From Paracoccaceae bacterium (GTDB lineage: Bacteria > Pseudomonadota > Alphaproteobacteria > Rhodobacterales > Rhodobacteraceae), in contig JAIOJF010000038.1 of the NCBI GenBank assembly GCA_019911965.1, positions 159,233 to 223,232 on the forward strand: a stretch of 64,000 bases of DNA. Direction: 5' to 3'. The position numbers and the translations under genes are program-made. Position 1 is the stretch's first letter. Every line of letters starts with the position of its first letter. The notes below the pieces were generated by a model that was not told the DNA's origin, made no database searches, and worked only from the letters and a program-made list of their open reading frames with translations. Below, piece by piece: positions 52,401 to 61,732 of this stretch.

Positions 52401-54589
52401 GTGCTGACAGGGTGCTGGCCGTCACCGGTGCCGCCGGGTTCATCGGGCGCGAGGTGGTCGCGGTGGCGCGCGCCGAGGGCTACGCCGTGCGGGCGATCCT
52501 GCGTGATGCCACCTCGGCCCCCGCTGCGTGGCAGGATGATCCGCTGATATCAGTGCATGTGGTTGATCTTGGTGCGGATGATGCCCCGCAGCTTCTGCAA
52601 CCGGCGCTGGCCGGGGCGGTGGCGGTGATCCATCTGGCGGGTGCGATGGATGGTGATGATACAAGCCACGAGCGCGACACGCTGGGCGGCACGCGCCATC
52701 TGCTGACGGCAATTGCCGGGCTGCCGATGCCGCGTGCAAAGCTGGTGCTGGCTTCGTCGCTGGCGGTCTACGATGCTTTTGCGGTGCCTGTCGGCGGTGT
52801 GCTGGACGAGGCCGCGCCGCTGGAACAGGAACCAGGGGAACGCGACACCTATTGCCGCGCCAAGCTGGCGCAGGAACGGCTGGTCCGTGAAAGCGGGCTG
52901 GAGGCGGTGATCCTGCGCCCCGGTGCGGTGGTCGGCCCGGGGCGGTGCTGGAACGGCCATCTTGGCGTCAGGCTGGGCGCTGTGCAGATCAGCACCGGGC
53001 TGGACGGGCAGGTGCCGCTTTGTTCGGTGGCAACCTGTGCGAAGGCGATGGTGCAGGCGGTCAATTTGCCAACGGGAACTGTGGCGAATGTGCTGGACCG
53101 GGACTTGCCGGATCGCCGCAGGCTGATCGCGGATATGCGCCGCACGGGGCTGATTGGGTACAGCGTGGCGGTGCCGTGGCGGCTGGCGGCGCTGGTGGCG
53201 GATACGCTGGCGCTGGTGCCGGGCCTGTCGCGGCGCTTGCCGGGATTGCTGCGGCCAAGGACCTTGAGGGCGCGGATGATGCCGCGCCGCTATGGTGCCG
53301 AGACAGGTGCAGGGATGCACCGGATCGCCTATCTGACGGGCGAATATCCGCGCGCCACCGACACCTTCATCCAGCGCGAGGTTGCCGGGCTGCGCGCCAA
53401 CGGCATCGAGGTCCTGACCTGCTCGGTCCGGCGTACCGGGGCAGAGCATCTGGTCGGCGAGGAACAGCGCCTTGAGGCAGCGGGCACCTTTCATATCCTC
53501 GAAGCGGCCTGCGCGCCCTTGCGCCTGATCGCGGCACATCTGGGCGCGCTGGTGGCCTCGCCCCGGCGCTACGTGCGAGCCTTGCGGCTGGCCATTCGCA
53601 CCCGCCCGCCGGGGCTGCGGGCACTGGTGTTCCAGTTGTTCTATTTCGCCGAAGCGGTGGTGCTGGCGCGGCATATGGCGGCCAATGGCGTGGTGCATCT
53701 GCACAACCATATCGCCAAGTCCAGCGCCACGGTCGCCATGCTGGCCTCCGAGATCAGCGCCATTCCCTTCAGCTTCACTTTGCACGGCCCGGACATATTC
53801 TTCGAGCCGCATTACTGGCGGCTGGACGAAAAGATCGCCCGCGCTGCCTTTGTCGCCTGCATTTCCGATTTCTGCCGCTCGCAGGCGATGGTGTTTTCCG
53901 ATCGCCAGCATTGGGACAAACTGCACGTGGTGCATTGCGGGGTGGAGCCGGGGCGCTACGCAGCGCCGCCCACCGCGCGGCGTGGCAAGCGGATATTGTT
54001 CGTGGGCCGGTTGGCGGCGGTCAAGGGCCTGCCGGTGCTGTTCGGGGCGCTGGCGCGGCTGCGCCTCGATTTCCCTGAGCTTGGCGTCACGCTGATCGGC
54101 GACGGCCCGGAACGCCCGGCGCTTGAGGGCGAGGCGGCGGCTTTGGGGCTGTCGGGCATGATCGAATTTGCCGGTTACAAGGGGCAATCCGAGGTGGCTG
54201 CGGCGCTGGCGGCCAGCGATCTGCTGGTGCTGCCCAGCTTTGCCGAGGGCCTGCCTGTGGTGCTGATGGAGGCGCTGGCTGCCGGTCTGCCGGTGGTGGC
54301 GACCCGGATCGCGGGCGTGGCGGAACTGGTCGAGGACGGTATCAGCGGCTTTCTGGTGCCGCCCGGCGACGAGGCCGCCCTGGCGGACAAGCTGGCGATC
54401 CTGCTGGCCGATCCGGCGCGGCGCAGGGCGATGGGCAAGGCAGGCCGCGCCAAGGTGCGGGCGGCGTTCGATATCGCTCAGGAATCCGCCTGGCTGGGCG
54501 ACATCCTGCGCGCCTCGATCACCGGTGCGCCGCGCCCGCCGAAACGCCCCGCCGCCCGGCCCGACGCATGGCGCGAGGCCGGGGAATGA
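52388..54589 (+). CDS. Fusion protein: NAD-dependent epimerase/dehydratase + glycosyltransferase family 4
   Basis: One continuous frame encodes 733 residues. Residues 8-300 form an extended SDR (TGAAGFIG loop, SS near 123, catalytic YCRAK at 155-159). From Met310 a complete GT4 follows (MHRIAYLTGEYPRATDTFIQ, HGPDIFFEPHYWR, ILFVGRLAAVKG, E-x7-E in FAEGLPVVLMEAL). The epimerase lacks the last few dozen residues usual for its family, so the join looks like a gene fusion by deletion. ATG 53315 with AGGTG upstream could also start the GT4 alone. It likely prepares and transfers a modified sugar. It is coupled to the GT2 gene by ATGA. Confidence 0.85.
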   Translation: MAGLSADRVLAVTGAAGFIGREVVAVARAEGYAVRAILRDATSAPAAWQDDPLISVHVVDLGADDAPQLLQPALAGAVAVIHLAGAMDGDDTSHERDTLGGTRHLLTAIAGLPMPRAKLVLASSLAVYDAFAVPVGGVLDEAAPLEQEPGERDTYCRAKLAQERLVRESGLEAVILRPGAVVGPGRCWNGHLGVRLGAVQISTGLDGQVPLCSVATCAKAMVQAVNLPTGTVANVLDRDLPDRRRLIADMRRTGLIGYSVAVPWRLAALVADTLALVPGLSRRLPGLLRPRTLRARMMPRRYGAETGAGMHRIAYLTGEYPRATDTFIQREVAGLRANGIEVLTCSVRRTGAEHLVGEEQRLEAAGTFHILEAACAPLRLIAAHLGALVASPRRYVRALRLAIRTRPPGLRALVFQLFYFAEAVVLARHMAANGVVHLHNHIAKSSATVAMLASEISAIPFSFTLHGPDIFFEPHYWRLDEKIARAAFVACISDFCRSQAMVFSDRQHWDKLHVVHCGVEPGRYAAPPTARRGKRILFVGRLAAVKGLPVLFGALARLRLDFPELGVTLIGDGPERPALEGEAAALGLSGMIEFAGYKGQSEVAAALAASDLLVLPSFAEGLPVVLMEALAAGLPVVATRIAGVAELVEDGISGFLVPPGDEAALADKLAILLADPARRRAMGKAGRAKVRAAFDIAQESAWLGDILRASITGAPRPPKRPAARPDAWREAGE

Positions 54590-55563
54590 GCGCGCATCCC
54601 GATGTGGCGGCAATTGTGATCGGCCGCAATGAAGGCCAGCGGCTGCATCGTTGCCTGACCTCGCTGCAGGGGCAGGTCGGGCAACTGATTTACGTGGATT
54701 CCGGTTCGACCGATGGCAGCGCCGATCTGGCGGCAGGGCTGGGGGCGCGCGTGATCCCGCTGGACCCGTCGCGTCCCTTCACCGCCGCGCGCGGGCGGCA
54801 GGAAGGGTTTCAGGCACTGGCGGCCTCTGGCGCACCGGATTTCGTGCAATTCGTCGATGGCGACTGCGCGGTGGAGCCGGGCTGGATCGCCGCCGGTCGC
54901 GCCGCGCTTGTCGATGATCCAAAGCTTGGGCTGGTCACCGGCTGGCGCACGGAAATCGCGCCCGGTGACAGCATCTACAACGCCCTGTGCGATTTTGAAT
55001 GGCACCGCCCGGCAGGCGACATCCAGACCTGCGGCGGCGACATGATGGTCCGCCGCACCGCCTTTGCCGTCGCTGGCGGGTTCCGCGCCGATGTGATCGC
55101 CGCCGAGGACGACGAGTTCTGCGCCCGCCTAGGACAAGCAGGCTGGAAGCTGCGCCGTCTGCCGGTGGCGATGACCCGCCACGATGCCGCGATGAGCCGG
55201 TTTTCGGAATGGTGGCGGCGCGCTATCCGCTCGGGCCACGGCTTTGCCCAGGTCGGGCATCTGCATCCGCACTGGTTCCGGGCCGAGCGCCGCCGGGTCC
55301 TGGCCTATGGCGCGGTGCTGCCGGTGCTGGCGCTGGCGGGGCTGATCTGGTCCGGCTGGCTGGTGGTGCTGGTGGCGGGTCTTTACGCGCTGTCCTACGG
55401 GCGCACGTTGCAGGGGCTGATGCAGGCTGGTCTGCCCGCGGCGAACGCGGCGCATCAGGGCCTGTTCCTCAGCCTGTCGAAATTTCCCAACCTGATCGGC
55501 ATGGCGCTGTACCATTGGCGCGTCATGCGCGGGCGGGCGATGCAGATCATCGAATACAAGTGA
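54586..55563 (+). CDS. Glycosyltransferase family 2
   Basis: The protein has 325 residues from ATG 54586, which overlaps the preceding stop as ATGA. It has GT-A features: AAIVIGRNEGQRLHRCLTSL, YVDSGSTDGSADLA and QFVDGDCAVEPGW (nucleotide/metal site near residue 87), and EDDEFCARLGQAGWKLRRL near 178. A C-terminal hydrophobic region (about 240-270) suggests membrane association. It is a likely chain-building transferase of the polysaccharide. An upstream start at 54568 is possible but overlaps the previous gene more. Confidence 0.9.
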   Translation: MSAHPDVAAIVIGRNEGQRLHRCLTSLQGQVGQLIYVDSGSTDGSADLAAGLGARVIPLDPSRPFTAARGRQEGFQALAASGAPDFVQFVDGDCAVEPGWIAAGRAALVDDPKLGLVTGWRTEIAPGDSIYNALCDFEWHRPAGDIQTCGGDMMVRRTAFAVAGGFRADVIAAEDDEFCARLGQAGWKLRRLPVAMTRHDAAMSRFSEWWRRAIRSGHGFAQVGHLHPHWFRAERRRVLAYGAVLPVLALAGLIWSGWLVVLVAGLYALSYGRTLQGLMQAGLPAANAAHQGLFLSLSKFPNLIGMALYHWRVMRGRAMQIIEYK

Positions 55564-55568
55564 GCGTG

Positions 55569-57683
55569 ATGGCAATTGAAGGCAACAGAAACATCCGCGT
55601 CGGGCTGATCGGGGCCGGCTATATCGCGGGCTGGCATGCCGAGGCGATCCGCGCCACCAAGGGCGTGGAGTTGAGCGCGGTCTGTGATCTGTCCGAAGCC
55701 GCCGCATCGGCACTGACCGCCAGCCACGGCGGGACGGTGTTTTCCGATCCCGCCGAGATGATCGCCGCCGGTAACTGCGATGCCGTCCATATCCTGACAC
55801 CGCCCCCCTCGCACCGCGCATTGGCCGAACAATGCCTTGCCGCCGGGCTGCATTGCCTGATCGAAAAGCCGGTGGCGCTGTCGGCGGAGGATACGCGCGC
55901 GATCAGCGCTGCGGCCGAGGCTTCCGGCGCGCTGTTCGCCGCCAGCCACAATTTCCTCGGCCTGCCGGGATATCTGCGGCTGAAGGCGATGGCCGAAACC
56001 GGAAGGCTGGGCCGCATCACCGGGGCAACTTTCAACTGGCATTTCCCGCTGGCACCCCTGCGCTCGGGCCCGTTCGGCCTGTGGCTGCTGGCGGAGCCGA
56101 AGAACCTGCTGCTGGAGCTTGCACCGCATCTGTTCGCCTTCGCCGCCGATCTGTTCGGCGCGCCCAAGATCGAGCACTTAAGCCTTGGCAAGCCGATCAC
56201 CCTGCCGGAAGGGCAGGTCCGCCCGCAGAGTTTCCGCATTCTGGCACGCACCGGTGATATCGACCTGACGTTCAACCTGTCGCTGGTGGAAACCGCCGAT
56301 GATCGCTCGGTCACGCTGCATGGCTCGGGCGGGGTGGCGCGGCTGGATTATGCCGCCGATACGCTGGTTCTGGCGGCTCCGAATGCCTCCGACATCATCG
56401 TGAACCCGCTGCGCCTTCAGGCCGGGCTGGCGGCGGCGCATCTGCGTGAGGGTGTCGTGAATGCGGCGCGGCAGGTGGTGTCGCTGAACCGCAAATCGCC
56501 CTATGGCCTCAGCTTTCAGGGCACAATCGGCGCGTTTCACCAGGCTGTGCGGAAGGGTGGCCCGGTCGATCCCCGGTTTGCCGCTTATGCCGCCGAGACC
56601 GTGATGCAGGCGATTGACGACACGATTGCCCTGATGCCGGATCAGGGTGCGGAAACGCTCCGCCACCCAAAGCCGAGGCGCAAGCCGAAGCCGGACATGC
56701 TGGTGATCGGCGGCACCGGTTTCATCGGGCGCGCCCTGACGCGGGCGCTGGTGGCGCGGGGCCATGACGTGCGGGTGCTGACGCGGGGGCGTGCGGCACC
56801 GTTTGGCGATCTGGCCGGGCGGGTCGAGGTGTTTGCGGCCTCGCTGAAGGACCGGGCGGCGCTGGAACGGGCGATGCAGGGCATTTCGGCGGTGTTCAAT
56901 CTGGCCAAGTCGGTGGATTCCACCTGGCAGGATTGCCTGGACAACGACGTGGCGGTGGCCACCAATATTGCCGAGGCGGCGCTGGCGGCGGGCGTGCGGC
57001 GGCTGGTCTATACCGGCACGATTGCGTCCTACGACATGTCCCGCCCGACGCCTGCGATCACCGAGGCGACGCCGTTTGGCGACATGACCAGGCGCAATCT
57101 CTATGCCCGCTCAAAGGCGGAATGCGAGGCGCGGCTGATGGCGATGCACCGCGACCGGGGCCTGCCGCTGGTGATCGCGCGGCCCGGCATCGTGGTCGGG
57201 CAGGGCGGGCCTTTGCAGCATTGGGGGATCGGGCGCTGGCATGGCGCGGGCAATGTGCGGCTGTGGAATTCAGGCCGCAACATCCTGCCCTTCGTGCTGA
57301 TCGACGATTGCGTCGAAGGGCTGATCTTGATGGCCGAGCAGGACGCGGCGATTGGCCGGAGCTTCAATCTGACTGGCGCGCCCATGCTGACGGCGCGGGA
57401 TTATTTTCAGGCGATCCGTGATCGTCTGGGCGCGGGCATTGCCGTCAGTCCCGGGCAGCCCGGCCTGTTCTGGCTGCTGGATGCGGTGAAGGGCAGCCTG
57501 AAACGCCATGCGCTGGGGCGCAGAAACGTGCCGCAGCCCTCGCTGGCCGACTGGCGCGCGCGCGGGCATGTGACACCGTTTGACAACACCTTGCCGGTAC
57601 AGGTTCTGGGCTGGCAGCCCGAGACGGATCGCGAGCGGTTCCTGGACAGGGCGATCACCGAGGCCAACCTGTTCGGCTTCTGA
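55569..57683 (+). CDS. Fusion protein: Gfo/Idh/MocA oxidoreductase + NAD-dependent epimerase/dehydratase
   Basis: The protein has 704 residues from ATG 55569 (GTG 55566 is an alternative). Residues 1-370 are a Gfo/Idh/MocA enzyme (VGLIGAGYIAGWHAEAI, then the IEKPVALS motif near 97). After a Lys/Pro/Arg-rich linker, residues 377-704 form an extended SDR (MLVIGGTGFIGRALTRAL, catalytic YARSK, RPGIVVGQGG). Joining the two would channel a nucleotide sugar through oxidation and epimerisation or reduction. It begins five bases after the GT2 stop and closes this operon. The frame can be read further upstream over the GT2 gene, but that part is a shadow. Confidence 0.87.
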   Translation: MAIEGNRNIRVGLIGAGYIAGWHAEAIRATKGVELSAVCDLSEAAASALTASHGGTVFSDPAEMIAAGNCDAVHILTPPPSHRALAEQCLAAGLHCLIEKPVALSAEDTRAISAAAEASGALFAASHNFLGLPGYLRLKAMAETGRLGRITGATFNWHFPLAPLRSGPFGLWLLAEPKNLLLELAPHLFAFAADLFGAPKIEHLSLGKPITLPEGQVRPQSFRILARTGDIDLTFNLSLVETADDRSVTLHGSGGVARLDYAADTLVLAAPNASDIIVNPLRLQAGLAAAHLREGVVNAARQVVSLNRKSPYGLSFQGTIGAFHQAVRKGGPVDPRFAAYAAETVMQAIDDTIALMPDQGAETLRHPKPRRKPKPDMLVIGGTGFIGRALTRALVARGHDVRVLTRGRAAPFGDLAGRVEVFAASLKDRAALERAMQGISAVFNLAKSVDSTWQDCLDNDVAVATNIAEAALAAGVRRLVYTGTIASYDMSRPTPAITEATPFGDMTRRNLYARSKAECEARLMAMHRDRGLPLVIARPGIVVGQGGPLQHWGIGRWHGAGNVRLWNSGRNILPFVLIDDCVEGLILMAEQDAAIGRSFNLTGAPMLTARDYFQAIRDRLGAGIAVSPGQPGLFWLLDAVKGSLKRHALGRRNVPQPSLADWRARGHVTPFDNTLPVQVLGWQPETDRERFLDRAITEANLFGF

Positions 57684-57747
57684 CCTGCCATCATTTCACC
57701 CCATTCCGCTGCTAGCATCGCCCGCAAACGGGCCGGGGAGATCAGAC

Positions 57748-58497
57748 GTGGCGAAGGCGAAACAGGCAGGACAATCCGACAGCGACCTGAAGCTGGTGAA
57801 GGGCGCTGCCGGGGATATCTGGGCCGGGCTGACAGGCGCGCGGATCAGTACCCAGCAACTGAACCGCAGCAAGGTCATCAGTGCCATGCGCAAGGACCCT
57901 TCGCATGTGGCCATCGACATGCTGCGCACCCGGCTTTTGCAGGCGATGCAGGAACATGGCTGGCGCCGGGTCGGCATCACCTCGGCCACCAAGGGCTGCG
58001 GCAAGACTTTCGTGGCCTCGAACCTGGCGGTGGCGATGGCGCGCGGCGAAAGCCGACGGGTGGTGCTGATCGACATGGACCTGCGCAATCCCGGCCTCGC
58101 ACAGGTGTTCGGCGTGCCCAGCCCGCCGCGTCTGCGCGATTATCTGGGCGGCTACCAACTGGCCGAGGAATATTTCCTGAAGGTCGGGCAGAACCTTGTT
58201 CTGGGCCTGAATTCCACAATCGAAAGCGGCGCATCCGAATTGCTGCTGGAAACCATGACCGCCGAGGTGCTGGCGGAAATGTGCAGCCTGTTCCGCCCCG
58301 ACGTGGTGATCTACGACCTGCCATCGGCGCTGGACCATGACGACGTGATCGCCTTCCTGCCGCAGCTCGATGGCATGCTGCTGGTGGTCGGCGGTGGCGA
58401 GACCACGGCGGACGAGGTGCGCGAGGTCGAACGCATGCTGGGCGATACCGTGCCGCTGATCGGCGTGGTGCTGAACAAGGGCGAAGGCGGGGGTTGA
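57748..58497 (+). CDS. CpsD/CapB-like ATPase (bacterial tyrosine-kinase family) without a C-terminal tyrosine cluster
   Basis: The protein has 249 residues from GTG 57748, with GGGGAG at 57735-57740. It has Walker A in SATKGCGKTFVASN (about 79-92), Walker A' in VVLIDMDLRNPG (about 105-116) and Walker B in VVIYDLPSALD, and the EAYRTLRTNI-like segment reads AIDMLRTRLLQAM. It is the kinase half that in other loci is fused to or paired with Wzz/GumC proteins and regulates chain length. Its C terminus (LIGVVLNKGEGGG) has no tyrosines, so classical cluster autophosphorylation is not possible. Confidence 0.87.
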   Translation: MAKAKQAGQSDSDLKLVKGAAGDIWAGLTGARISTQQLNRSKVISAMRKDPSHVAIDMLRTRLLQAMQEHGWRRVGITSATKGCGKTFVASNLAVAMARGESRRVVLIDMDLRNPGLAQVFGVPSPPRLRDYLGGYQLAEEYFLKVGQNLVLGLNSTIESGASELLLETMTAEVLAEMCSLFRPDVVIYDLPSALDHDDVIAFLPQLDGMLLVVGGGETTADEVREVERMLGDTVPLIGVVLNKGEGGG

Positions 58498-58510
58498 GGG
58501 CGGCCCCTCA
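58495..58510. terminator. Short palindrome containing both convergent stop codons
   Basis: TGAGGG (58495-58500), a CGGC loop, and CCCTCA (58505-58510) form a hairpin between the CpsD-like gene and ribF. The TGA stop of each gene is part of an arm. It may act as a weak bidirectional terminator, but there is no T-run. Confidence 0.35.
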
Positions 58511-59446
58511 GATATCCGCCAGAATGCGCCGGCTTTCGATGCAGTCTTCGTCGATCTGGCGGATCAGGTCGTCCATCACGTCGAATTTCAGTTCGGGGCG
58601 CTGAAACGCCACCAGTGCGACGGATATGTCGATGCCATAGATATCCCCCGAGAAATCGAAGATGAACACTTCCAGATTGGGGTGATCGCCGCCGAAGGTC
58701 GGGCGCAGGCCGATCGAGGCCGCGCCGTGGTAATGCCCCATATGCGGGCCTTCCAGGATATCGACCAGCACGGCATAAACCCCGAATTTCGGCGGATGCA
58801 GCCCGTCGATGGCCAGATTCGCCGTCGGATAGCCGATGCCGCGCCCGCGCTGATCGCCGCCCACCACCGGGCCGTCGATCCGGTGCCAGTGGCCCAGCAT
58901 CCGGGCGGCATCTTCAGGGCGACCCTCGCTCAATGCCTGGCGAATACTGGTCGATGAATATTCGCCAAGCGCATCGCTGATCAAGGGCGCGATGCTGACG
59001 CCGAAGCCGAATTCGCGCCCGAACGCCTTCAGCATGGCGGCATCGCCCGCCCGGCCCTTGCCGAAGTTGAAATCCTTGCCGACCACAACGTGGCGCAGGC
59101 CGAAACCTTCGGCGATCACGTCGCGCGCAAATGCCTCGGCGCTCAGCGAAGACAGGGCGGCGTTGAAGTTCAACTCGTACAACCGCTCCACCCCCAGCTT
59201 TTGCAGGCGGTGCGCGCGTGCTTCGGCGTTCATCAGCCGGAAGGCCGGCGCGTCGGGCGCGAAATATTCGCGCGGGTGCGGCTCGAACGTCATCACGCCC
59301 AGGGGGCAGTTCAGGTCAATCGCCTTTCTGCGGGCGATGTCGATCACCGATTGATGGCCCAGATGCACGCCGTCGAAATTGCCGATGGCCGCCGTTGCTC
59401 CGCGGTCGGCGGGGCTGACATATTTGTAATCGCGGATGGTGCGCAT
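58508..59446 (-). CDS. ribF: Bifunctional riboflavin kinase / FMN adenylyltransferase
   Basis: The protein has 312 residues from ATG 59446, with AGGA upstream; a TTG three bases earlier is in frame. The N-terminal FAD synthetase domain shows AIGNFDGVHLGHQSVI and VVGKDFNFGKGRAGD; the C-terminal riboflavin kinase domain shows GRGIGYPTANLAID and the Asn/Glu segment near HPNLEVFIFDF. It makes FMN and FAD from riboflavin. It is a housekeeping gene, marking the right border of the polysaccharide locus, and would supply the flavin used by the many local flavoenzymes. Confidence 0.96.
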   Translation of the reverse strand: MRTIRDYKYVSPADRGATAAIGNFDGVHLGHQSVIDIARRKAIDLNCPLGVMTFEPHPREYFAPDAPAFRLMNAEARAHRLQKLGVERLYELNFNAALSSLSAEAFARDVIAEGFGLRHVVVGKDFNFGKGRAGDAAMLKAFGREFGFGVSIAPLISDALGEYSSTSIRQALSEGRPEDAARMLGHWHRIDGPVVGGDQRGRGIGYPTANLAIDGLHPPKFGVYAVLVDILEGPHMGHYHGAASIGLRPTFGGDHPNLEVFIFDFSGDIYGIDISVALVAFQRPELKFDVMDDLIRQIDEDCIESRRILADI

Positions 59447-59465
59447 CAATGGTCCTGCCCCCGTT

Positions 59466-59894
59466 TCAGCCGCGCCGTGGTGCCAGGACCGTCGCGTCGC
59501 CCTTGATCACCACGGTATCGCCGACCCGGGCGATGCAATCAAGGCCGACCCGGCCCTTGGCCTGATCGACATTCCGCACGGTAACGGTCGCGGTTACCTC
59601 GTCGCCGATCCGAACCGGCGCGGTGAATTTCAGGTTCTGCGCCAGGTAGATCGTGCCATGCCCCGGCAGACGCTCGCCCAGCAGCGCGGAAAACAGGCTG
59701 GCCGACAGCATGCCATGCGCCACCCGCCCCTTGAAGATCGAGGCTGCCGCCGCCGCCTCGTCCAGATGCACCGGATTGCGATCCTCGCTCACCTCGGCGA
59801 ATTTCTGCACCTCGGCCTCGCCGATCACCTTGGTGATCGACCGGCTGAGACCCGGCGTCAGGTCTTCCAGGAAAATCGTTCCGATCTCGCTCAT
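59466..59894 (-). CDS. MaoC family dehydratase ((R)-specific enoyl-CoA hydratase-like)
   Basis: The protein has 142 residues from ATG 59894 (MSEIGTIF), with GGGAG seven bases upstream. The single hot-dog domain carries the hydratase motif: Asp and His in SEDRNPVHLDEAAA near residue 40, followed by GRVAHGMLSASLFSALLGERLPG. Such small PhaJ-type enzymes hydrate trans-2-enoyl-CoA to (R)-3-hydroxyacyl-CoA, linking beta-oxidation to other pathways. It precedes ribF on the same strand with a 19 bp spacer. Confidence 0.92.
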   Translation of the reverse strand: MSEIGTIFLEDLTPGLSRSITKVIGEAEVQKFAEVSEDRNPVHLDEAAAAASIFKGRVAHGMLSASLFSALLGERLPGHGTIYLAQNLKFTAPVRIGDEVTATVTVRNVDQAKGRVGLDCIARVGDTVVIKGDATVLAPRRG

Positions 59895-59945
59895 GTCTCG
59901 CTCCCGCATATTTGCGCCGGTGGTTAAGACCGGGGCGCGGTTTCG

Positions 59946-61547
59946 TCAATGCCCGCCGATCCGTCCCAGCCGGATATCGTAATCCACCGCGACCGAATAA
60001 TCGGGATCGTCGTCCAGTTCGACCATCAATTGCCCGGCGCGGGTGAGCAGTTTGTGACAATCGCGCGACAGATGGCGGATCTGCAGCCGCTTGCCGGCCT
60101 CGGAATATTTCTGCGCCACCGCTTCGATCGCCTGCAGACCGGACTGATCGACAATGCGGCTGTCCATGAAATCGAGGATCACGGTGTCGGGGTCATCCTC
60201 GGGGTGGAACAGCGCCTGAAAACCGGCCGCCGAGCCGAAAAACAGCGGCCCCTCGATCTCGTACACCTTGGCCCCCGGCTGGCGCGCGGAATTGCGCGTG
60301 GAGGCGTGAATGCGCGAGGCGGCGTTCCAGGCATAGACCAGCGCCGAGACGATCACCCCGACCACCACCGCAGTTGCCAGATCCTCGGCCACGGTGACGG
60401 CGGTGACCAGCAGGATCACCACCGCATCGGCGCGCGGCACGATGGCCAGGATCTTTATGCTCTGCCAGGCGAAGGTGCCGATCACCACCATGAACATCAC
60501 CCCGACCAGCGCCGCCAGCGGGATCAGATCGATCACCGAACTGGCGAACAGGATGAAGACCAGCAGGAACAAGGCCGCCGAGACCCCCGACAACCGGGTG
60601 CGCCCGCCGGATTTCACGTTGATCATGGATTGTCCGATCATCGCGCAACCGCCCATGCCGCCGAAAAACCCGGTGACGGTATTGGCCGCGCCCTGCGCCA
60701 GGCATTCCCGGCTGGCCCCGCCGCGTTCGCCCTTGATCTCGCCCACGAGGTTCAGCGTCAGCAGGCTTTCGATCACCCCGATCAGCGCCAGGATCACCGC
60801 ATAGGGCAGGATGATTTCCAGCGTTTCCAGCGACATCGGCACGTCCGGTATGGCAAAGCTGGGCAATCCACCGGCCACCGAGCCGAGATCGCCGACGCGC
60901 GGCACCGGCAGGTCAAACGCGATCACCGCCACCGAGATCACGGCGATGGCCACCAGCGGTGCCGGGATCAGGCGGGTGATTTTCGGCGTGACCCAGATCA
61001 GCGCCATCGTGGCCGCGACCAGTCCAAGCGTGATCCACAGGCGCGGGCCGGTCATCCAGATATGGTTGCCGGCGGCATCAATCACCTTGAACTGTTCCAG
61101 TTGCGCCAGGAAGATCACGATGGCCAGCCCGTTCACGAAGCCCAGCATCACCGGATGCGGCACCATGCGGATGAACTTGCCCCAGCGCATCAGCCCGATG
61201 CCGATCTGGATCAATCCCATCAGCACCACCGTGGCGAACAGGTATTGCACGCCGTGATCCGCCACCAGCGATACCATCACCACCGCCAAGGCCCCCGTCG
61301 CTCCGGAAATCATGCCGGGCCGCCCGCCGAACAGGGCGGTGATCAGCCCGACGATGAAGGCGGCATAAAGGCCGACCAGCGGTTCCACCCCGGCCACGAA
61401 GGAAAACGCCACCGCCTCGGGCACCAGCGCCAGCGCCACGGTCAGGCCGGACAGGATGTCGATGCGGCTTTGCGCGGCGGTGATCGGCTCGCCGCCGTTC
61501 GGGGCAAGTCGCCGCGTGAAGGCGGCGAACGCGTATCTTACGGGCAT
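59946..61547 (-). CDS. SulP family anion transporter with STAS domain
   Basis: The protein has 533 residues from ATG 61547 (MPVRYAFAAF), with AGGA upstream. There are about 11-12 helices in the 7+7 fold, with ILSGLTVALALVPEAVAFSF and GGMGGCAMIGQSMINVKSGGRTR, and a C-terminal STAS domain (DTVILDFMDSRIVDQSGLQAIE). It transports sulfate, bicarbonate or a related anion across the inner membrane. An upstream in-frame extension to 61694 lies in the divergent promoter region and is Arg-rich, so it is not used. The specific anion cannot be told from sequence. Confidence 0.92.
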   Translation of the reverse strand: MPVRYAFAAFTRRLAPNGGEPITAAQSRIDILSGLTVALALVPEAVAFSFVAGVEPLVGLYAAFIVGLITALFGGRPGMISGATGALAVVMVSLVADHGVQYLFATVVLMGLIQIGIGLMRWGKFIRMVPHPVMLGFVNGLAIVIFLAQLEQFKVIDAAGNHIWMTGPRLWITLGLVAATMALIWVTPKITRLIPAPLVAIAVISVAVIAFDLPVPRVGDLGSVAGGLPSFAIPDVPMSLETLEIILPYAVILALIGVIESLLTLNLVGEIKGERGGASRECLAQGAANTVTGFFGGMGGCAMIGQSMINVKSGGRTRLSGVSAALFLLVFILFASSVIDLIPLAALVGVMFMVVIGTFAWQSIKILAIVPRADAVVILLVTAVTVAEDLATAVVVGVIVSALVYAWNAASRIHASTRNSARQPGAKVYEIEGPLFFGSAAGFQALFHPEDDPDTVILDFMDSRIVDQSGLQAIEAVAQKYSEAGKRLQIRHLSRDCHKLLTRAGQLMVELDDDPDYSVAVDYDIRLGRIGGH

Positions 61548-61732
61548 CAATGTTCCTGTCGTTGGTGGCGGTCGGCCCCGGGATCGGGGCGATGGCGCGA
61601 TGGCGGGGTTTGCCCGGACCATGCGCGGGGCCACGAAAATTCGAGCGCCCCGTGTCGCATTTGTGCTGGCTTTCCGCAACCCCGCCTTCCACACTTCGCG
61701 CGGTGAATTGGATTGCAGGACCGGAGGACAGC

